Source of the DNA: Betaproteobacteria bacterium
GTDB lineage: Bacteria > Pseudomonadota > Gammaproteobacteria > Burkholderiales > Burkholderiaceae_D
Length of the DNA: 43,083 bases
Assembly (NCBI GenBank): GCA_025356395.1
Contig: JANXTA010000059.1
Span: 1 to 43,083 of the forward strand
Direction of reading: 5' to 3'
Both the position numbers and the translations under genes were made by a program. The stretch's first letter is position 1. Every line of letters begins with the position of its first letter. The notes below the pieces were generated by a model. That model did not search any database, was not told the origin of the DNA, and worked only from the letters and a program-made list of their open reading frames with translations. Positions 41,419 to 43,083 of the stretch are shown here, piece by piece.

Positions 41419-42182
41419 AGCTGAGCGAGCGCACCGTCGAACGCGCGCTCGGCATCGGCTCGCCGCTCGTGCTGCTGGCGCTATGGGAACTCGCCGCGCG
41501 CGTGGGCTGGATCGATGCGCGCTTCTTTCCGGCACCGTCGAGCATCGGGAAGCAGGCGTGGGAGCTGACCGCGTCGGGTGATCTGTGGACCAACCTCTGG
41601 GCGAGCCTGCAGCGCCTGTTCTGGGGCTTCCTGCTCGGCGGCATCCCGGCGCTGATCCTCGGCGTATTGATGGGTCTCTATCGTCCGATCCGCGCGGCGA
41701 TCGATCCGCTGGTGTCGGCCACCTACCCGATCCCCAAGAGCGCGATCCTCCCGCTAATCCTGCTGATCTTCGGACTCGACGAGTCGTCGAAGATCGTGAT
41801 GGTGGCGCTCGGCGTGTTCTATCCGGTGCTGATCAACACGATGTCCGGCGTACGGCAGATCGACCGGATCTACCTCGACGTCGGCCGCAACTTCCACGCG
41901 AGTCGCTGGCAGGTCTTCAGGACCATTGCGCTGCCCGGCGCGCTGCCGTCGATCATGGCCGGCATCAAGCTCGGCATCGGCATGGGGCTGATCCTGATCG
42001 CGATCGCCGAGATGATTGGCGCCAAGAGCGGCCTCGGCTACATGATCTGGAACGCGTGGCAGATCCTGACCGTCGAGACGATGTACGTCGGGCTGATCTC
42101 CATCGCGATCCTCGGCTTCGTCTTCACGCTGCTGCTCAACGAGATCGAGCAGCTGATGCTGCCGTGGAGGCGGGGACGATGA
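41415..42182 (+). CDS. ABC transporter permease, TauC/SsuC-like
   Basis: A 255-residue inner-membrane permease with about six hydrophobic segments (SPLVLLALWELAARVGW first). The EAA loop is DVGRNFHASRWQVFRTIALP (about 155-174). It starts with TTG overlapping the ATPase stop (TTGA) and ends with an ATGA overlap into ubiD, so the importer and decarboxylase are translationally linked. Confidence 0.93.
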   Translation: MKLSERTVERALGIGSPLVLLALWELAARVGWIDARFFPAPSSIGKQAWELTASGDLWTNLWASLQRLFWGFLLGGIPALILGVLMGLYRPIRAAIDPLVSATYPIPKSAILPLILLIFGLDESSKIVMVALGVFYPVLINTMSGVRQIDRIYLDVGRNFHASRWQVFRTIALPGALPSIMAGIKLGIGMGLILIAIAEMIGAKSGLGYMIWNAWQILTVETMYVGLISIAILGFVFTLLLNEIEQLMLPWRRGR

Positions 42183-43083
42183 AGACTCCTTACAGCCTGA
42201 GGAGCTGGCTGCGTCATCTCGCCGCGACCGACCGGCTCGCGGTGATCCGCGAAGGTCAACCGCTGAAGCACGGGCTCGCCGCGATCGCGAAGCGGCTCGA
42301 TGGTCGACAGGCGGCGTTCTTCCCGAAGCCGGGCGGCCACGCGATGCCGGCGGTCTCGGGCTTCATCTCGAAGCGGTCCTGGATCGCCGAGGCGATGGGC
42401 GTGCCGCAGTCTGAGCTGCTCGCGACGTTCCGCAAGGCGGCGGAGAACCCGCTGCCGTGGCGCGAGATCCCGTCGCCCCACGCGCCTTGCCAGCAGAGGG
42501 TCGTGCGCTTCGCGGAAGGCGAGCAGGACATCGCCGCGCTGCTGCCGATCCCGACGCACAGCGAACACGACAGCGGTGCCTACATCACGGCCGGCCTCGT
42601 GATCGCCCGCAACCCGATGACCGGCATCCAGAACGTGTCGATCAACCGCATCCAGATCAACAGCCGCGACCGCATGGGCGTGCTGCTGCTGCCGCGGCAT
42701 CTGCACGCGTTCTACCAGGCCGCGGAAGAGGCAGGCCAGGCGCTCGAGGTCGCGGTCGTGATCGGTGTCGATCCAATGACGATGCTCGCGTCGCAGGCGA
42801 TTGTGCCAATCGACCACGACGAACTCGAGATCGCGGGCGCGCTACGCGGCGAGCCGCTCGCGGTCGTGAAGTGCGTGACCAACGACGTGCGCGTGCCGGC
42901 CGATGCGGAGATCGTGATCGAGGGTCGCCTGCTGCCGACGGTCCGCGAGCCCGAGGGCCCGTTCGGCGAGTTCCCCAAGTACTACAGCGCGAAGGAAGAC
43001 CGCGAGGTCATCGTGATCGACGCGGTGACGACGCGCAGGAACCCGATCTTCCACACCATCATCCCGGCCGAGATGGAGCACCT
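42179..43083 (+). CDS. UbiD-family prenyl-FMN-dependent decarboxylase, N-terminal part (HmfF-like)
   Basis: The first 301 codons of a UbiD-family (de)carboxylase; the rest is outside the window. Recognisable blocks are SLRSWLRHLAATDRLAVIRE at the start, the cofactor-binding NVSINRIQINSRDRMGVLLL (about 158-177) and EPEGPFGEFPKYYS, which contains the catalytic-site glutamate, near residue 261. The first part (to about residue 110) follows the UbiD layout, with KRSWIAEAMGV matching the usual R-x-x-ALG segment loosely. With UbiX at the other end of the cluster it likely removes a carboxylate from the imported acid. Confidence 0.92.
   Translation, partial: MKTPYSLRSWLRHLAATDRLAVIREGQPLKHGLAAIAKRLDGRQAAFFPKPGGHAMPAVSGFISKRSWIAEAMGVPQSELLATFRKAAENPLPWREIPSPHAPCQQRVVRFAEGEQDIAALLPIPTHSEHDSGAYITAGLVIARNPMTGIQNVSINRIQINSRDRMGVLLLPRHLHAFYQAAEEAGQALEVAVVIGVDPMTMLASQAIVPIDHDELEIAGALRGEPLAVVKCVTNDVRVPADAEIVIEGRLLPTVREPEGPFGEFPKYYSAKEDREVIVIDAVTTRRNPIFHTIIPAEMEH

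Noticed and set aside
32911-43083. UbiX and UbiD as ubiquinone biosynthesis genes
   Set aside because: They bracket a Mo hydroxylase, a CoA ligase and an importer, no other ubi genes are present, and overlaps tie UbiD to the importer. A catabolic role fits better.
1-43083. CRISPR arrays, integrases, prophage or conjugation genes
   Set aside because: No regularly spaced repeats of 20-40 bases and no recombinase, phage or transfer gene motifs were seen on either strand.

Overview
The window is GC-rich, densely packed bacterial chromosome with mostly short intergenic gaps and many 4-base start/stop overlaps. The run ilvE / small CHCC zinc-finger protein / LPS heptosyltransferase II, the PEP-CTERM protein, the Tat-type binding proteins and the frequent TTG and GTG starts fit a betaproteobacterium, most likely of the order Burkholderiales. 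This placement is inferred from gene content. No rRNA, prophage, integrase, CRISPR array or replication origin was seen.

Layout. (1) 1-4742, minus strand: a partial YheT-type hydrolase, an NTF2-like protein, a heptosyltransferase, a zinc-finger protein, IlvE, a broken short-chain dehydrogenase and a DUF3224 protein. (2) 5004-9752, plus strand: an SsuABC/TauABC-type ABC importer in one operon with AtzG-, AtzE- and AtzH/HpxZ-like proteins, which looks like uptake and amide hydrolysis of a ureide, oxamate or biuret-type compound. (3) 9746-13152: a small lipoprotein, a small membrane protein, tRNA-Leu(CAA), cyclopropane-fatty-acid synthase and a two-gene nitrile hydratase. (4) 13187-20472: a PEP-CTERM protein with a sigma-54-like promoter, UppP, RecQ, a YjgN membrane protein with an M48 peptidase, and an aldo/keto reductase. 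(5) 20596-23941: a DoxX-like protein, then a patch of decaying genes (a TumE/TumA-like toxin-antitoxin remnant and a frameshifted unknown gene), a Lys-rich microprotein, a dienelactone hydrolase and a 158-bp MITE-like element. (6) 23939-25994: acetamidase/formamidase family protein, small membrane protein, RidA and an orphan HicB. (7) 26006-31544: a dipeptide-type ABC importer on the minus strand, divergent from an AraC-type regulator at 31751. (8) 32911 to the end: UbiX, a three-subunit molybdenum hydroxylase whose large subunit carries a CoxG domain, an acyl-CoA ligase, a second SsuABC-type importer and a UbiD decarboxylase that runs off the window.

Region 8 is the most coherent system. Importer, UbiX/UbiD, CoA ligase and Mo hydroxylase together match the gene set of furan-2,5-dicarboxylate/2-furoate catabolism (HmfG, HmfF, HmfD, HmfABC). 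The proposed route is uptake of a heteroaromatic or aromatic dicarboxylate, decarboxylation by UbiD with prenylated FMN made by UbiX, CoA activation, then ring hydroxylation. The substrate is inferred. Regions 2, 3 and 6 add further amide, nitrile and ureide chemistry, so the locus has a strong nitrogen-scavenging and xenobiotic-like catabolic character. Intergenic spaces carry at least three families of short palindromic repeats.
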